From NCBI RefSeq assembly GCF_000194945.1, contig NZ_GL878507.1:415037-479036 (forward strand): a stretch of 64,000 nt of DNA, read 5' to 3'. The notes under the pieces are model-generated. The model searched no databases and was not told the origin of the DNA. It saw nothing but the letters and a program-made list of their open reading frames with translations. Below are positions 62,939 to 64,000 of the stretch, in pieces. The stretch's first letter is position 1. Every line of letters begins with the position of its first letter. A program made the position numbers and the translations under genes. This DNA is from Streptococcus sanguinis SK1 = NCTC 7863. Its GTDB lineage: Bacteria; Bacillota; Bacilli; Lactobacillales; Streptococcaceae.

Positions 62939-63100
62939 TGCTTTTAAGGCAATACTAGCAACTGCCTCTTGTAACACAGTCCTTGGTTGAATATGAACAA
63001 AATCTGGTATAGAGGTGTCCTTATTCCACTAGTAAAATAGCTATCTCTCAGATAGTAGTGTGTGCCCAGATAATTTTTTTTAGAATTGATTAGAAACATT

Positions 63101-63886
63101 ATGAAAGAAAAAATAATCAAAACAAAAGTAGGACAGCTATTTATATCTTATCAACCTGCGGAAAAGATTGCTGTATTTTTAAGCGGTGCAGGGAGTCTGC
63201 CAACCTATGAAAATTTTTTGCCAGTTATTCGGAAGTTACCTAAAAGTTGGGGCTATTTAACAATAGATTACCCTAATGCTGGGCAAAGCCCACTGGAAAA
63301 TCAAGAAAATTTTGTTTTGGACGATTTGGTCCAATCTATTATAGAGGTTTTATCGCATTTTAAAGTTATTCAGTATGCTATTTGCGCGCACAGTATTAGT
63401 GGCCTTGTAGCAGTTAAAGTTGCTGAGTCAAAGACGTTTTGTCAGGGACTAATCTTGATTGAGCCGACCACTTATTCTGTTCTATATGGAGAATTAGCTC
63501 AGAATCCTTATCACGAATTTTTATCCTTACAGGAGAAAGTTCAGATGCTCGGTGGTGGATATGAATATCTGAAAAAAATAGGACAAGAGAGTTTTCCAGT
63601 AGCTGATTTTAAAATCTTATGGGCTAAGGCAGAAAAGAGTTCAGATAGATTAAAATCTGTACAAGAAGGATTTCAACATTACTGCAGTATCTCAGAAAAT
63701 GATTTTCAGAACTTAGATATCTCTTTTCAATTCTCGGTTTTTATCCTTAGTCTGGCCTATCGAGAACAAGAATATAAAGATTCCGAATTTGCTTCACAAA
63801 ATACCCAGATTATTTTAGGAGGCAACCATCATTATTTACATTGGAGTGAGTCAGAAAAGATAGCTGAGCTTCTTTTAGAAATGTGA
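63101..63886 (+). CDS. Alpha/beta hydrolase
   Basis: 261 residues from ATG 63101; a TTG five codons earlier is less likely. Strand-turn FLSGAGSLPTYENF, D-Y-P-N-A-G-Q-S, nucleophile elbow C-A-H-S-I-S-G (Ser near 94), and a C-terminal I-L-G-G-N-H-H-Y-L-H-W-S with the catalytic His. Poor ribosome site. It is AT-rich. Substrate unknown. Confidence 0.78.
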   Translation: MKEKIIKTKVGQLFISYQPAEKIAVFLSGAGSLPTYENFLPVIRKLPKSWGYLTIDYPNAGQSPLENQENFVLDDLVQSIIEVLSHFKVIQYAICAHSISGLVAVKVAESKTFCQGLILIEPTTYSVLYGELAQNPYHEFLSLQEKVQMLGGGYEYLKKIGQESFPVADFKILWAKAEKSSDRLKSVQEGFQHYCSISENDFQNLDISFQFSVFILSLAYREQEYKDSEFASQNTQIILGGNHHYLHWSESEKIAELLLEM

Positions 63887-63945
63887 TGAAAAGTTGTATG
63901 CAAACTTTAATTAGTATATCGAAAGCGGGAGTAAATATACATGCA

Positions 63946-63975
63946 AAATAGCTGAGATTTTAATCTCAGCTATTT
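63946..63975. terminator. Terminator at the window end
   Basis: AAATAGCTGAGATT / AATCTCAGCTATTT, a perfect palindromic hairpin serving either strand. Confidence 0.82.
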
Positions 63976-64000
63976 AGTACGTATTTATGAGAGTCTATCC

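Overview
The window is a chromosomal segment of a Streptococcus. The low-to-moderate GC content, strong AAGGAG-type ribosome binding sites, extended -10 promoters, the pyrR-pyrP-pyrB-carA-carB operon, AdcR-type zinc operators ahead of adcAII and a histidine-triad (Pht) gene, and an ECF niacin transporter with NiaR all fit an oral viridans species. I favour the sanguinis/gordonii/mitis side, but species cannot be fixed from the sequence alone. No tRNA, rRNA, CRISPR array, prophage or intact insertion sequence was seen.

Layout. 1-7047: tandem family of three full-length secreted serine hydrolases (class C beta-lactamase/PBP fold plus four C-terminal membrane helices), two relics of further copies, a CPBP membrane protease gene and a 21-codon peptide gene. 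7048-9956 (minus): polar amino-acid ABC transporter whose second protein fuses two substrate-binding domains to the permease. 10152-12111: two CPBP membrane proteases. 12273-16800: uvrB, GNAT, DUF1697, two small membrane proteins, Nudix hydrolase. 16845-19592: small membrane gene between two copies of the Nudix 3' end, niaR-niaX on the minus strand, phnA-like and Pr6Pr-like genes. 19677-27091: PyrR-attenuated pyrimidine operon. 27291-31840: zinc-uptake unit adcAII-pht.

32057-44074 is the accessory core, AT-rich and made mostly of short unlinked genes. It reads as an immunity island for polymorphic toxins. It holds ankyrin-repeat proteins, a PoNi-type (DUF1911) immunity protein, a 5'-truncated TNT (NADase) toxin with a neighbouring Imm63-like gene, DUF4299, several DUF6572 genes, two cassettes led by remnants of a toxin 3' end, and at least three genes broken by a frameshift or nonsense codon. 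No intact toxin delivery domain or secretion apparatus lies in the window.

44119-51887: pepT (minus), then a tightly coupled cluster SDR - membrane glycosyltransferase - alpha/beta-hydrolase-like - UGT-type glycosyltransferase that looks like a glycolipid pathway, then a ferrochelatase with an unusual repeated tail, a pyrimidine-dimer glycosylase family gene and a Cof-type phosphatase (minus). 52010-63886: lepA, paired lipoprotein paralogues around pnuC with a structured leader, a cysteine-cluster protein, an AraC/GyrI regulator whose 3' end recurs beyond the next gene, HAD hydrolase, lipoprotein, rpsP-khpA, Imm5-like protein and two alpha/beta hydrolases.

Three themes recur. Niacin/NAD supply appears at niaR-niaX and pnuC, and NAD is also the expected target of the TNT fragment. 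Tandem duplication with gene decay marks the serine hydrolases and the immunity cassettes. At two loci an accessory gene sits immediately downstream of a core gene and is followed by a second, diverged copy of that core gene's 3' end.
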